Positions 35,901-47,947 are shown, counted from the stretch's first letter. The stretch: DNA of 64,000 nt from Rhizoclosmatium globosum (GCA_002104985.1 MCGO01000029.1:310001-374000), one strand, 5' to 3'. Program-made: numbers and translations. Notes: generated from the sequence alone by a model not told the origin.

Positions 35901-36135
35901 AATGGGTCCAACCTACAGTTATGATATCAAAGAATCAGCTGTAAACCCTTCTCGGACACCCCGATCAATGTCAAATAAGAAACCAACATCTACTGTTGGA
36001 TCTAAAAGTAAAGTGCCTAGTGTCAAGACCCAGCCTGAGAGGTCTGGCGTACGAGGGATGATTCAAAAAGGTGTTATAGGTCGAAACGGTGGTGCTATGA
36101 CAGGGACAGCAAGACCATCAGTTAGTTATCGATGA
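32915..36135 (+). CDS. Large low-complexity basic protein with GSIMDD repeats
   Basis: About 1000 residues, not recognised. Exons are 32915-33004, 33127-33310, 33358-about 34770 and about 34808-36135; the third junction has two possible GT donors. The N-terminal half is rich in Lys, Pro, Ser and Thr (a disordered, nuclear- or cytoskeleton-like composition). The middle has charged regions with Asp runs. Three GSIMDD motifs, about 25 residues apart, follow (encoded around 35080-35250), each ahead of a Ser/Lys stretch. Then come a Pro/Met-rich part, a short ordered-looking segment (VPVVTFKQSYVIEPTG) and a Gly/Ser/Lys tail. There is no signal peptide or membrane segment. Confidence 0.7.
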
Positions 36136-36243
36136 GAATACTACTTTAAATTTGTTTCAATTAAAAAGGGATGTTGCTTTCGTTGTATTCATTTGATGTA
36201 TTTATAGAAGCCGTGAATCAAAACAAAAGAGAAAACAATCAGA

Positions 36244-37613
36244 TTAAGCAAGATATGCTCCAACTACGTTGATTACTGTAGCCGAATTAGGCATAAGGAC
36301 CCAGTTGGAGGCCAGCGTGTCTTTTTGGTACACTTGTTTGTCTGTTCCAATTCCAAGGATTCCTTCATATCCGATACTAGCAGTTCTAGAAACACAGCAG
36401 CCACCAATGAACTCCCATGGCGAATCAATTGTCTTTTTCGTGTAAAGTTGACCGTCAGGTGCAGTTCCGACCAAAACTCCATTGCCGAGAGTGGTAATGT
36501 CAACAACTGTCCCCGACTTTGGTACCAGAGTCCACTCAGAAGGAACAAAAAGATCAGATGAACGAGTATAAAGCTGATTGTCCAAACCAACTCCAGCAAG
36601 CCTATTCCCGGAGTCAATATAGGCAATGCTTTTAACAGATCCAGAGTTAGGAAGTAGAGAACAGTGGGCATTGTTGTACAAGGAGTTACAGTTGTAAAGC
36701 TGGTAGTCAGTACCGACAATAACGAACGTGTTATAACTTGGCTGGATGAAGTCGAGGGCTTTGATTCCGCCTGGAAGTTTAATCCAGGCGTCAGAAGGAG
36801 AAGACTGTCTCTTGCCCCAAAGTGTATTGTCTGGGGCTATACCAACATGCACGCCCACACGATATAACGCCGAAACAGCCGCCACAGAAACAACTGCGGC
36901 AGAGTTTGGAACAAGTGCCCATTTGTCTCCCAAACTCTGCATTTTGTAGATGGAATTATCATCTCCAATACCTAAAATGCTACCATCAGGCAATCCAGCA
37001 GTTCTAGAAACACAACAAGCTCCGATGTAGACCCAGGGTGTGTTTAAATTTTGCTTTGAGTAAAGTTGCTTGTCTGGGCCAGTTCCAAGGAGGATACCGT
37101 TTGACAAAACAGATATGTCAACCACAAAACCAGAATTAGGGACGAGTGTCCAAACACCAAGAAGGCCGTTACGTGTGTACAATTGGTTGTTCATTCCGAC
37201 ACCAATCAAAGTTTGCTTGTCGCTCAGAAGGTCGACACTCTTGACTGGTAATTGGTTCGGTAAAGATGAACATTGGAACCAGAATCCAACGGATGGACAA
37301 AGCCAGAGAGAGTTATCTGTACCAATAGCCACCCATGAATAGTCAGGCCATTGAACCAGGTCTATCACTCGTGCTGGTCCTGCGAGAGGCGCCCAATATT
37401 GAGTGCCGAGGGTGTACTTGATCCAAATGGAATTGTCGAGGCCAACACCAAGAGCTTGGTCTGCATATCCGGAAAACGATTCCACATTTCAGACCAAACC
37501 TTTCAAGTTATCAGCATACATTGAGTATCACTCATTGCTACTTTACCTTCAGACGATGTGGTTGCAGCTGTTGCTACTGTGATCAAACTTGCGAGAATGC
37601 TGAAAAGAAGCAT
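36244..37613 (-). CDS. Secreted tectonin-like beta-propeller protein
   Basis: About 427 residues. Exon 1 (37613-37547) encodes a signal peptide, MLLFSILASLITVATAA. After an 86-bp intron, exon 2 (37460-36244) encodes about ten blades with the pattern LGVGLDNSIW, AIGTDNSLWL, GVGMNNQLYTR and GIGDDNSIYK, the tectonin/lectin-type W-x-G-[IV]-x-x-x-x-x-[LI]-Y repeat. The two halves are homologous: CCVSRTA, WTLVP and NSGSV/NSGFV elements recur at matching positions, so an internal duplication is likely. Such proteins often bind sugars or lipids at surfaces. The role here is inferred. Confidence 0.85.
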
Positions 37614-37990
37614 TATGTTTTGGTTCGAATTTTCCGTTATCGTTTGTTTGAATGCAGCTTGTGCCAGCACAGCCTCAAAACGGTTTACCAGCCTCAAGCC
37701 AGAAAAATTTTAAAATGGACGAATCCAAAGCGACATTTATCAATGACGATGAAAGACGGCCATTCAATCAGTTGTTGCGACAGTTGTTGCGACTGCCAGC
37801 ATTATACTACTAACAGGAAATACGCTGAGTCCTTCATTCATACAAAAAGCGGGGAAGAAACATGAGTAAATAACAAATATCATGCAGTTTTATTCAACGC
37901 AATTGAACTATATTACTCAAAACATCAACTAATACTACACAAACAACGCCTTTTTACGCTGATGAAGAAGAGAGGGTAAAATCCTTTCCT
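37614..37990. other. Spacer between the tectonin-like and Hsp70 genes
   Basis: About 375 bp covering the Hsp70 3' flank and the tectonin-like gene promoter. No further gene is seen. Confidence 0.5.
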
Positions 37991-39215
37991 TTAGTCGACC
38001 TCCTCGACGGTTGGGCCGCTTGGTGGGTTGGATGGGGCAGATCCAGAAGATGGGAAGGCTCCTGGGGCAGCTCCAGATGATCCGTAGATCTTCATCATGA
38101 TTGGGTTGGCAACGGCCTCGAGGTCCTTCTGCTTGTGCTCGTACTCGTCCTTGGCACCCTCCTGGTTGGAGTCCAACCAAGCGATGGTCTCGTCGATGGC
38201 AGCAGTGAGCTTCTTCTTGTCGTCCTTGTTCAACTTTCCAGCAACCTTGTCGTCCTGGAGAGTGTTACGGAGGTTGTAGGAGTAGGACTCCAAGGCGTTC
38301 TTGGCCTGGATACGCTCGGCAGCAGCCTCGTCGTCAGCCTTGAACTTCTCGGCATCGGCAACCATGCGCTCGATTTCCTCCTTGGTGAGACGACCCTTGT
38401 CGTTGGTGATGGTGATCTTGTTCTGCTTACCAGTGGACTTGTCGACGGCAGAGACGTTCAAGATACCGTTGGCATCAACGTCGAAGGTGACGTCAATCTG
38501 TGGGACACCACGTGGAGCTGGTGGGATTCCAGAGAGCTCGAACTTTCCGAGCAAGTTGTTGTCCTTGGTACGGGTACGCTCACCTTCGTAGACCTGGATC
38601 AAGACTCCTGGCTGGTTGTCAGCGTAGGTGGAGAAAGTCTCGGACTTCTTGGTTGGGACAGTGGTGTTACGCTTGATCAAAGCAGTCATGACACCTCCAG
38701 CGGTCTCGATACCGAGGGAGAGTGGGGCAACGTCGAGCAAGAGCAAGTCCTGGGTCTTCTCGGAAGTGTCACCAGTCAAGATAGCAGCCTGGACGGCAGC
38801 ACCGTAAGCAACAGCCTCATCTGGGTTGATGGACTTGTTTGGCTCCTTTCCGTTGAAGAAGTCAGAGACGAGCTTCTGGACCTTTGGAATACGGGTAGAT
38901 CCACCGACCAAGACGATCTCGTCAACAGTGGACTTGTCCATCTTGGCGTCACGGAGAACCTTCTCGACTGGGTCGACAGTGGAACGGAAGAGGTCCTGGC
39001 AGAGCTCCTCGAAACGGGCACGGGTGATGGAGGTGTAGAAGTCAACACCGTCGAAGAGGGAGTCGATTTCAATGGTGGTCTGGGCAGCAGAAGAGAGAGT
39101 ACGCTTAGCACGCTCACAAGCAGTACGGAGACGACGGAGGGCACGTGGGTTGGAGGACAAGTCCTTCTTGTGCTTACGCTTGAACTCCTGGACGAAGTGG
39201 GAAACCAAACGGTTG

Positions 39216-39247
<32 letters not shown>

Positions 39248-40238
39248 GGCAGTGGCCTTGACTTCGAAGATACCGTCTTCAATGGTCAAGAGGGAGACAT
39301 CGAACGTACCACCTCCCAAATCGAAGATGAGGACGTTCTTCTCACCAGCAGTCTTCTTGTCAAGACCGTAGGCAATGGCAGCGGCAGTTGGCTCGTTGAT
39401 GATACGGAGAACGTTCATACCAGAGATAACACCGGCGTCCTTGGTGGCCTGACGCTGGGAGTCGTTGAAGTAAGCTGGGACAGTAACGACGGCGTTGCTG
39501 ATGGAGGTACCGAGGTAGGCCTCAGCAGTCTCCTTCATCTTGAGGAGAACCATGGAGGAGATCTCTTCTGGGGAGAAGGTCTTGGTCTCACCCTTGAACT
39601 CAACCTCAATCATTGGCTTGGTTCCCTTGTCAACGACCTTGAATGGCCAGTGCTTCATGTCAGACTGAACTTCCTGGTCAGCAAAACGACGACCAATCAA
39701 ACGCTTAGCGTCGAAGACAGTGTTGATTGGGTTCCTGTTTAGTGAATTACGTTAGAACTGCTGTACATGTCGTGTCATCACAGTGACAACTTACATGGCA
39801 ACCTGGTTCTTGGCGGCATCTCCGATAAGACGCTCAGAGTCGGTGAAGGCGACGTAGGATGGGGTGGTACGGTTACCCTGGTCGTTGGCAATAATCTCGA
39901 CTAGAATACAAGGAAGTTAGGAGAAGGTTGTGGAAAAAAGCAAAACAGCGCATCTGTGCTTGGGCTGAATACATACCACGGTCGTTTTGCCAGACTCCGA
40001 CACAGGAGTAGGTAGTACCCAAATCAATACCAACAGCTTTTCCGGACACTATTGACGGTATACAGTTAGTTTCGTGTTTTGATGTTGTGGTTGAGGAGTG
40101 ATCGTCCAAGCTTCCTTTTCGAAATCCAAGACAGTCCCGGTGAAAGCAGTCCAGCTAATTACCAACAACAACACGGCTACATTCACTAAATCGCACTGTT
40201 GTCTGAAGGTGACAACGGAGCCGGATGTGAAACTCACT
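37991..40238 (-). CDS. SSA1: Cytosolic Hsp70 (SSA type)
   Basis: ATP-dependent chaperone, about 640 residues. The N-terminus is [18 protein letters not shown], the ATPase motifs [14 protein letters not shown] and [13 protein letters not shown] are present, and the C-terminus is PTVEEVD, the cytosolic co-chaperone tail. Exons are 40048-39977, 39900-39795 and 39734-37991. The normal start (M-S-G-K-A-V) is obtained if a 189-bp intron (40237-40049) splits the initiator codon: A at 40238, TG at 40048-40047. A plain ATG at 40109 would instead add about 21 unusual residues. Codons are strongly biased toward C/G endings, unlike the neighbours, as expected for a very highly expressed gene. A long antisense frame is a by-product of this bias. 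Confidence 0.95.
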
Positions 40239-40840
40239 TTTTGGTTTTTGAAAAAAAGAAGGGATGAAGAAAATTCACGCCTTTTCAATTTTTGGCCAGA
40301 CATTCTGGCACCTTCCTTGTGCTTCTAAGCAGAACGACAATGTTCTCAAGAGACACCTGTTAACCATGATATCGCGTTACAAAATTTCAAATTATCATGT
40401 TAACGCGTTTCTTAATCCCACCTACCAGAATGTTCGATAATATGTATGGAATGCAGAACTGAAGAGAAATACATGAGTTAATAGCGTTGGCCTATATAGT
40501 AACATTCATTCCAACATAAGAGGAGACAGAGGGCAGGCAATCGTAAATACTGCCAACGAAGTAATTATCATCCGGTCGACCAGATTGGATAGTACGGTAT
40601 TTCCATATGTATCATTACTCTGGGAATACTAGTTGTTGGTTCTAAATAGATCGTTGATTGTCCAACAAACAACAAAAGCAAGGCATCACATCATTGTATG
40701 AAATATACGAAGCCTCCAGTTTATTATTTGTAACTGAACGCTCCCATTGAGTAACAGTGTGCATTCTCGAACACAAAACCAAACAACTTAAAACAACAAC
40801 CAACACTTTATATATCAGAATCGAGAGTTATTAAAGGAAT
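40239..40840 (-). promoter_or_regulatory. Hsp70 upstream region with one heat-shock-element-like site
   Basis: This interval holds the Hsp70 5' leader and promoter and, beyond it, the uL14 3' flank. At 40427-40436 the sequence AGAATGTTCG fits the inverted nGAAnnTTCn core of a heat shock element. A TATATA lies at about 40492. I see no three-unit element, so the assignment rests on one dimeric core plus the gene context. Confidence 0.4.
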
Positions 40841-41939
40841 TTAGACGACTAGGAAAAGCACAAATTAGCAATTCGGGGAAGTTAAATTTGAGGATTCAAA
40901 CTCACCAGTTCCGGCAGCGGAAGCAATCTTTGGCCACAAGTCGGCACACTCCTTGGCAACTGGTCCAGTGATGGCAGATCCCTTCATCTCTCCCTTAGGG
41001 TTGACAATGACACCAGCGTTGTCCTCGAAGTAAAGGAAGACACCGTCCTGTCTTCTCCATGGCTTACGCTGACGAACAACGATAGCTGGCATAACTACAC
41101 ACAAGAACCAAAAATCAGCATTCCACATTCCCCATTATACACGCTAACAACAAATACGCACCCTTCTTTCTCAAGTCTGGCTTTCCCTTCTTGACAGTGG
41201 CCAAGACCATGTCACCACAGGCAGCGGCTGGGAGACGGTTCAAACGAGCTCCGATTCCCTTGACGGCCATGACGTAGAGGTTCTTGGCTCCGGAGTTGTC
41301 GGCACAGTTCATGACGGCTCCGACTGGAAGACCGAGGGTCATACGGAACTTGGATCCGGAAGAAGCACTAGTGGTGTGTAAGAATTTGATGAGTTCTCCG
41401 TTGTTTTGTTGTGATTCGAGTGATTGAGAGGGAGAGTTTCAGGGTTTCACGGGTTCATTGCTGTCGTTGGTTTGCTGAGGTGTTGGTGTGCGCGCCTCCA
41501 TCCCCGCCTATATGACCATCTTTTCATAGGTCAGGCCTGACTGATCCGTCTGATGGGTCGAGAGACATCAATTGATGGTTGTTCTGGATGGTCTGGAGTC
41601 TCTGGGAGGCCTGGATGGACGCATGTGAGAGTGTCACACTGAGTACGACATCTCATGCCAGCGCCACAACGAAACCTTCCAGCGACTCCAGACCAGTGTA
41701 CGAAGCTGCCGTATACAGTCTCCAGTTCATCCGTCGTACTCCCAGCGGCGAGTCGATAACGATTGCATTGTTCGCTCTGAATGAATCAATGACACGCCCG
41801 TTTCCGAACCCATAGCCGTCCAGGTCCAATCCAGAACTGTAGTTGACGATCCGCTGAAGCAATCTGTAGCGTCGACTACCGTGTAACGGTGCTAGGGCAG
41901 GCGAAGAGGACGCTGGAGTACTCACGCAGCCTTAGACAT
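40841..41939 (-). CDS. RPL23: 60S ribosomal protein uL14 (L23)
   Basis: About 138 residues, the usual length. Conserved segments are [72 protein letters not shown] and [20 protein letters not shown]. Exons are 41939-41926 (only 14 bp), 41367-41162, 41094-40906 and 40848-40841 (8 bp, ending VV-stop). The first intron, 558 bp, is about ten times the local norm and follows the fifth codon, a common position for long introns in ribosomal protein genes. Confidence 0.93.
41368..41925 (-). other. Unusually long first intron of RPL23
   Basis: 558 bp bounded by GTGAGT and TAG. It contains a perfect 12-bp palindrome (GTCAGGCCTGAC, about 41531-41542). Ribosomal protein gene introns often host snoRNAs or enhancers. 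I looked for paired C/D or H/ACA boxes by eye and found no convincing set, so no RNA gene is claimed. Confidence 0.6.
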
Positions 41940-42175
41940 TTTGGATGGTAGATGAAAAAAATTGCTCTGCTGTGATCTCCAACACCAGTCTCAAAGTCGT
42001 TTCACTAACCGGCTCTTGCAAGTAATGAAGGGAACAATGTAAATAGCTTCCATTGTTACTGATTGGTGCATTTATTGTAACGAAAACGAGATAAATGAAA
42101 CCCCCGTCTTTTCCTCTTTCATCAATTTCCCTTCCAAAATGCGTATAAACGAAATAAAGATGCTAAAGTAATGAA

Positions 42176-44062
42176 TCAAAATAAAAAATGAATTGAATAC
42201 AGAGATCCCCCAGGTGACGATGTATCCATGGCAGATTCCGTCGACACAGGTCTTGTGTGACCTGATCCACTTCCCAACACTTCCTCTTCCTCAACCGTCA
42301 GCCTTGAAACACCTCCCGCGCCCGTCACACTTGCCGCATTCGTTAACGAGGCATACATGGACGTTGTGCTCAACCCCGTCGCCGCCGAAAGAACCGAAGT
42401 GTTTGAAGTCGAGAAACCGGGCGTCGCCGATGAAATATGACGAATCGATTGAACAGATTCTTGTCGCATTAGTTCCCCGAGCCCTGCCACGTCCGTTCCC
42501 GATTGCGACGAAACACCTTCTCCACTCGGTGCAGTTGCGATCGTCGGAGACAGAGCTTCATTCAACGAATCAAGAGTAACGCCGTCTTTGACTTCAAGGG
42601 TCTGGAGGATCTTGGTGTTGTATCCGCGACAGAAGATGCACTTGTGGTATAAGAAGTGGAACTTGGCGTGGCATTTCTTTTCGCAGTCGTTACAGTATAC
42701 GTAAGAGTAGGAGTTGTTGTATTCGGGCGGCATTTGGTGTTGGGCAAGCATGGCGTCGATACGGCGAAAGTATTCTGTCATGTTTGCGAGGGACTTGAAA
42801 CAGGTTGGACATTGGTATGAGGTCTGGATGTATTCTTGATGGCACTTGTAGTGGATGCAGTGTCCACATGGCATGAAAATGACGGTGGTTGTTGACGTGA
42901 ACATGTATTCACCACAGATTGGGCAATCCGATTCTAGGTTTCGTTCGATGCACTTGTGTTTTCCTTTCAATGAGATTGCCATGCACACGTTACACTTTTT
43001 ACAGTGGAAATAGTCGATGCCGAGTCCTTTTCCAATACGGCAGATTCCACAGTCATAGCTCAAGGGAAGTGTTAGATAGAAGGGAATGATACCAATCACT
43101 CACCAGTGGTATATATTTTTGCGAGGATCATTATCCCACAATTTACATTCTTTACAATAATACTTGGAGACTGCTTTCTGGCAGTCAGGGTTGATACAAA
43201 CTTGAGCTGAAGGTTGGACAGTCTTGCAGAACATACACATCATTGTGACGGTCAGGTTACTACAATATCTGTTTGTTAGACACGAAGCGAACCATGCTCA
43301 AGAATGTTTTCACTCACCGAATAATGTTGTGATCTGAAACTTCATCATGACAGAATCGACAAGGATACCACTTTCCACAGCAGTGAGCCTGCAATTTACA
43401 GGATCGTTGGTAGTGTTTGCAGCCAATTACAGTGCGGTCTTTATCCTGATGGGGTTGAACTGTCGAGTCAATGTTGGGAGAACAAAGGGAGTACCACCAT
43501 AACGGTTATCACTTACATGGAATGAAACCTCAGTGTCAGCAACAGTGACGATTCCAAAGTCTTCAGTCTTGTTGTCGAGCTTGTTACTCGCGCCAATTGA
43601 TCTGCTACTATGTCTGCGCTGTCTGTTTGACCACTGAGAGGTCATGAGTTCCTGGTTTCGCGTGTTAGAAACGCGGCCCTCTACGGCTCTAAGACGCCAC
43701 TAAAAGCCAGCGCACCTGAATCTTCTTCGCTTTTCCTGCGGTGGAATCGCCGGGTCTGACTGGATAGCAACGATGCGCCGCCGCATTTCGGCCTGGTTCT
43801 TTTGCTGCGCCTCGGACGAAACCGCGTCAGAGTTCGACTGCGCAGCCGCAGTGTCCGAATCAGCCGAGTCCGCCGCTGACTCAGACGCTGAGTCCGAATC
43901 AGATTCACTGTCGACTAAGAAGCCGTTCGACTCGCCGGACTCGGACCCGCTCGATCGAAGTGAGATCCGCTCCGCTGGAACATCGCCGTTGAGGAGGACC
44001 CCGCCTGCTCCGCCGGAGTGGTAATTCGTGTGCGCAACGGAGGGTGGCGGTGGAGTTGACAT
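42176..44062 (-). CDS. RCHY1: CHY-zinc-finger/RING ubiquitin ligase (RCHY1/Pirh2 type)
   Basis: The protein has the full RCHY1 architecture. A CHY finger begins IGCKHYQRSCKLQAHCCGKW and continues through CRFCHDEVSDHNI. A CTCHY segment follows (CGICRIGKGLGIDYFHCKKC, MAISLKGKHKCIE). The RING-H2 finger comes next (CPICGEYMF, MPCGHCIHYKCH, CPTC), then a zinc ribbon (YCNDCEKKCHAKFHFLYHKC). The C-terminal tail is Ser/Thr-rich. The start at 44062 (MSTPPPPSVAHTN) leads an acidic Ser-rich N-terminus. The frame from there joins the conserved KIQ-ELMTSQWSN segment only if one base is added at the T4 run 43731-43734 (plus strand). Introns are 45-65 bp. It acts as an E3 ligase; its substrates are unknown. 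Confidence 0.85.
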
Positions 44063-44113
44063 CAAGGGGAAATGAACAATGGCCCGGAATAAAAGAAAGA
44101 AACACAATGGTAT

Positions 44114-47100
44114 TTATTTCGATTCTCGAGAGCTGCGTACTGGTGCATTCGAGGCAAAACTGAAGATGTCATCCCAGATGCTCGTGGCTGGTTCAGTTGC
44201 TGTCTTGTTCTCCTCAGATTGAACCAGAGTCGCTCGTGAGCCTAGACAAATAGGAGGAGTGAGCTCAGAATTCAGCTTTATGAATGAAGAAATAATCATA
44301 ACTACAGAACGAAACTTAGTTACCCTTCACACTTGCAGATTGTGCCCCTTCCGCGAGTTTGGTGAGTGACGCAGAAAGTGAATGCAATGACTTTTTGAGC
44401 TCTGATACAGCTTGCGGCTCAGCATTTTCGTCTTTAAGCTCTTGTGCGACATGTCCTTGAGATTCTTCATGCTCAAAATCTTTAGGCTCGGAGTTCTGTT
44501 CCACAGTATTGTGGTCAAGATAGTGAGTCTCGGCCATTTCCGGCTCTTGTTCGCTCTCGTATTGTAAATCCGGTTCGCCTTGTTGTGGGGCTAGTTCCCT
44601 TTGATCAATCACACCTTCGACGCCCTCATCCTCTCTTGCCTTCTCATCCACCTCATTCTGCCCACCACCAACAACATCTGACTCTCGTCCACCTTCCTCC
44701 AAAATCTCTTCCCTCAACTTGGTGCCTCCATGCCCAACTTTTTCACTCGAAGCGACCGCTCCTGCGACACTAGTTTGGGAAGCATACTGTGACGGTACCC
44801 GAGAGCCAATTTGACTGTTGGATCGAATTTCATCTGTCGAATCGGCTCTGGCTCCAGTAATTCCTCCATACATGAATGAATTGGCTGAGTCTTGTCGGAA
44901 CATGTGGTCAATGTCGGTTTGTGTCAAGAAGGAGGATCCAAGCTGGATTCCTTGTTGAGTGCCCAAATTTGGTGACAATGCTGCTGATTCAGATGTTGGT
45001 GTTTTCGGTGGTGTAGCGTTTTCTTGTTGGACAGATTCTTGTCGAGTTGGTTCGATCTCAGATTCCTTAAGTCCTGAGCTTTTACTTGTTCTTGTTGAGT
45101 AGGATCTGTGGTAGCCGCCTCTTCTGATGGACTAGATTCTTCAGTGGACGCAGCAATATCTTCAGGATTAGCAGATTCACTTAAGCCGGCAGCTTCCTCA
45201 GCTGGAGCATCCTCTGATGATTTTTCAGAAGCCTGTACTCCATCGGAAATAGGCTTATTCTCGTCCTCGACTTTTGGCTCAACTTCTTTCAAAACAGACT
45301 CTACAGTCGTTTCTTCTTCATGAAGTCCTAAATCTTCAACAGCAGTAGATTGCTGTTTGGGAGAAGCCTCGTTAACGGCGTGTGCTTCACTTGACTCAGT
45401 AGCATTCCCAGCAACGCCACTTTCAAAACCCTCCTCTTCGTACTTGTATTCATCTTCAGCTTGCTCTGCCCCGGCAACAGCACCACTTCCACTCTCCTCA
45501 ACCCGCTCAAACCCAGCCAACTCACTCTCCAAAGCCGCCTCAATCTCGGCTCGCTCTTCTTCAAGCGCTTTAACACCCCCTTTCTCCCCATTCTCGTTCA
45601 CAGAGACACCACGATTCAGCCGTGGACTCGCAGGTCGTTCCAAGTGAACAGATGTAACGCTTTCTGACTGGTTTCCAATACTGAAGCTACTTGCTGCGGG
45701 GAAATCTGCGTCGCGATTCTTTCGGGCGCTGTTGGGACGGTCGAGGACTGGGATGTTGGGGCTTGATGCGGTTCCGATGATGTTTGTGAAGCTGCCGGCG
45801 TTTGGGAATTGGGCTTTACGGTTTGGACGGGCAGATTGAGGGCGAGCTGTGATGCTTTTTCGAGGTTGTTCTTGGGGTGGTGTTGGTTGTTGGGGTGCAC
45901 TTGTCATCGCAGAGGGTGGGTGAGAGTCTTGTCGGCCTTGACGCAAGTGTTGGATAACCTTGATTTTCATTATTTTTTAGTCACACTTTAATATAAAATC
46001 GAACGTAGAATGGGAGTTACCGTTTCAACGTCTCCACCAAGTTTCTGAATGTAACCAATCAACAACCTCTCAGTCCCAGTCAAGAAGATTCCTGCTTTTT
46101 CAATTGCATCCTGAATCGCCTGAGATATTTGCATATGATCTCCATTGAGACTTGTCTGTGAAATTGGCTTCTTGATGAGTGTGATAATCTCACAGAGAAT
46201 GTTACTGGTGGCTTCCAAATTTCCTGCATCAAACTCTTTGCGTGCGTTGCTAAATAGTTGATGAACTTTTTCAGAGTCGTTAAGGGGTGTTTTGGATGTA
46301 TTAGGACGTCGAGAGGTTTTGGGACGTTGTCGTGGGACTCCAACATGTGTGAGTGATGGTGGACGTTGGGCGTAGAGGAGGACTGTTCGCCACATCGTTA
46401 CAGGATAATTTTGTAGGAATTCGGGGTACGGCTTTCCAGCACGGCTAGCGGGCTGAAAGGATATTAGACATTGCGCCATAAAGTATGTCTCACATCTGGC
46501 ATGCTTTGAAAGTGCTCTTGCATTCTCATTTTATCGGTTTTGGCTTTCTTTCGTATTGCAATCTATATAAGAAAAGCACTTAGCATGATATACCACAAAT
46601 GCAGCACAAATTACCTCAATTTCACGGTCCAGGATTCGTTCTTGATCCTGCTTCAGTATATTTCTCTCATATTCCATCTTCTGTAATCGTATTTGAGCAT
46701 ACTTGAAGTCTTTGTGGTCTATGATTGTCCCATCACGAGCAACTAATCCCAAATCAGTTAAATGGCGTCGCGTTTTTGGATTCTGAAAATAGTCCCATAA
46801 ATAGTCGTCAAGGAGAGGCTCATAAACACTGCCAAGCCTGAGAATAAGAAACGAGTACACAAAAATCATAGTTGTACATACGGCATCTGCTTTGTGACCA
46901 AGTTGAGATCGTATGTTCTCTCTTTGATTCGTGTTTCCCAGACATTTGAAATACTGCAACATTGAGTTTGAGTTGAAACAAAGTGCTCTTCTTATCGCCT
47001 TACATTTCCTTTCCTTTCGGAATTACAATCTTGGAAACTGCAGCTGGCGACACACTTCCATTTGAAATTATGGATGGAGAGGCACTTGCAGCTCGAGCCA

Positions 47101-47350
47101 GAGCAGTCGCTGAAAGATGCAGCGGAGGCAGCTCTGGAGCTTTCAATGTACTTTCCCTCAGTTTTCTGATTTTCTCAAGACGATCGTTGTGTGGAACCAT
47201 GACTGAAAAGGATGCGCGCGGAGTTGGAAGTACGATTGGAATGCATGGGCTGGCAGGAATTGAAGCTGATCTGGCTTTTCCAGCTGGAGGAGGTTTGCCA
47301 AAGACATCTGTAAATGTGGTGTCACGTTTGGGTTGTTGATGAGTTGTCAT
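44114..47350 (-). CDS. ERICH3-like glutamate-rich protein (probable ciliary protein)
   Basis: The start at 47350 gives MTTHQQPKRDTTFTDVFGK. Exon 2 encodes EPLLDDYLWDYFQNPKTRRH with LTDLGLVARDGTIIDHKDF, followed by a long helical stretch. This resembles the N-terminus of animal ERICH3 (D-x-x-L-x-x-Y-F-x-N-x-x-x-R-R-H-L-x-x-x-G-L-x-x-R-x-G). The C-terminal two thirds is disordered and very Glu-rich, as in ERICH3. A one-base break at the T4 run 45080-45083 separates two halves of the acidic region; shifting the frame there restores ESEIEPTRQESV. The last exon ends at 44114. In animals ERICH3 works in cilia, so here a zoospore flagellum role is plausible but inferred. Confidence 0.6.
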
Positions 47351-47452
47351 TCTGGAGACAGGTTTCTATTGTTCCTTGAGCCATTGATGGCCAATCAGAA
47401 AACCAAAGAATACTCGACTACAAAAATCTACATACAACGCAGTTTATTTTAT

Positions 47453-47947
47453 TTACTCAATGTGAATCTGTGATCCTTCAAACGCTTGTTTGCCCACATC
47501 CAACTTTAGCACGCCGTTCTCCATCTTGGCATGGATATCATTCATGTTTGCCGTATCGGGTAATACAATCTTGATAGAGAAATCTCGTTGTTTTTCTCCC
47601 GTCTTTTCGTTTGCAGGTTTGGTTCCTCGTAGTAGAATGACATTCTCTGTTCCTTGGACACTCATCGACAAATCATCCCGTGAGAGACCAGGTAAATCGA
47701 TTTCCAGTCCAACTCTTCCATTTTGCAGCTCAGAAGCATAAATGATTGGCGCAGTGGAAGAAGACTTATCAGGCACGGATACGTTGAAGACTGGTGTTGC
47801 TCGACCTGAACTCTTGGGACTATATATAATTTAGTGAATAATGAAATATCGAATGTTGACTTACCACTTGTCCTTGTTGTGGTCCAAGACCCAGTTGATT
47901 GCGTAAGCCATAATACCGATTTTGCATGCGAAGCTGATGATACCCAT
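47453..47947 (-). CDS. Small heat-shock protein (Hsp20/alpha-crystallin)
   Basis: About 149 residues. Exon 1 (47947-47865) encodes MGIISFACKIGIMAYAINWV and a short charged segment; exon 2 runs 47819-47453. The alpha-crystallin domain is recognised from LEIDLPGLSRDDLSMSVQ, a central charged loop (TGEKQRDFSIKIVLPD) and HAKMENGVLKLDV near the end, where family members have A-x-x-x-n-G-v-L. It acts as an ATP-independent holdase. The hydrophobic N-terminus is unusual and might associate with membranes. No heat shock element was identified upstream. Confidence 0.85.

Noticed and set aside
38135..39742. 535-codon open frame on the plus strand, antisense to Hsp70
   Set aside because: It exists because the Hsp70 gene uses strongly biased C/G-ending codons. 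The protein is Val/Leu/Gly/Ser-rich without motifs, and the sense strand is an unmistakable Hsp70.
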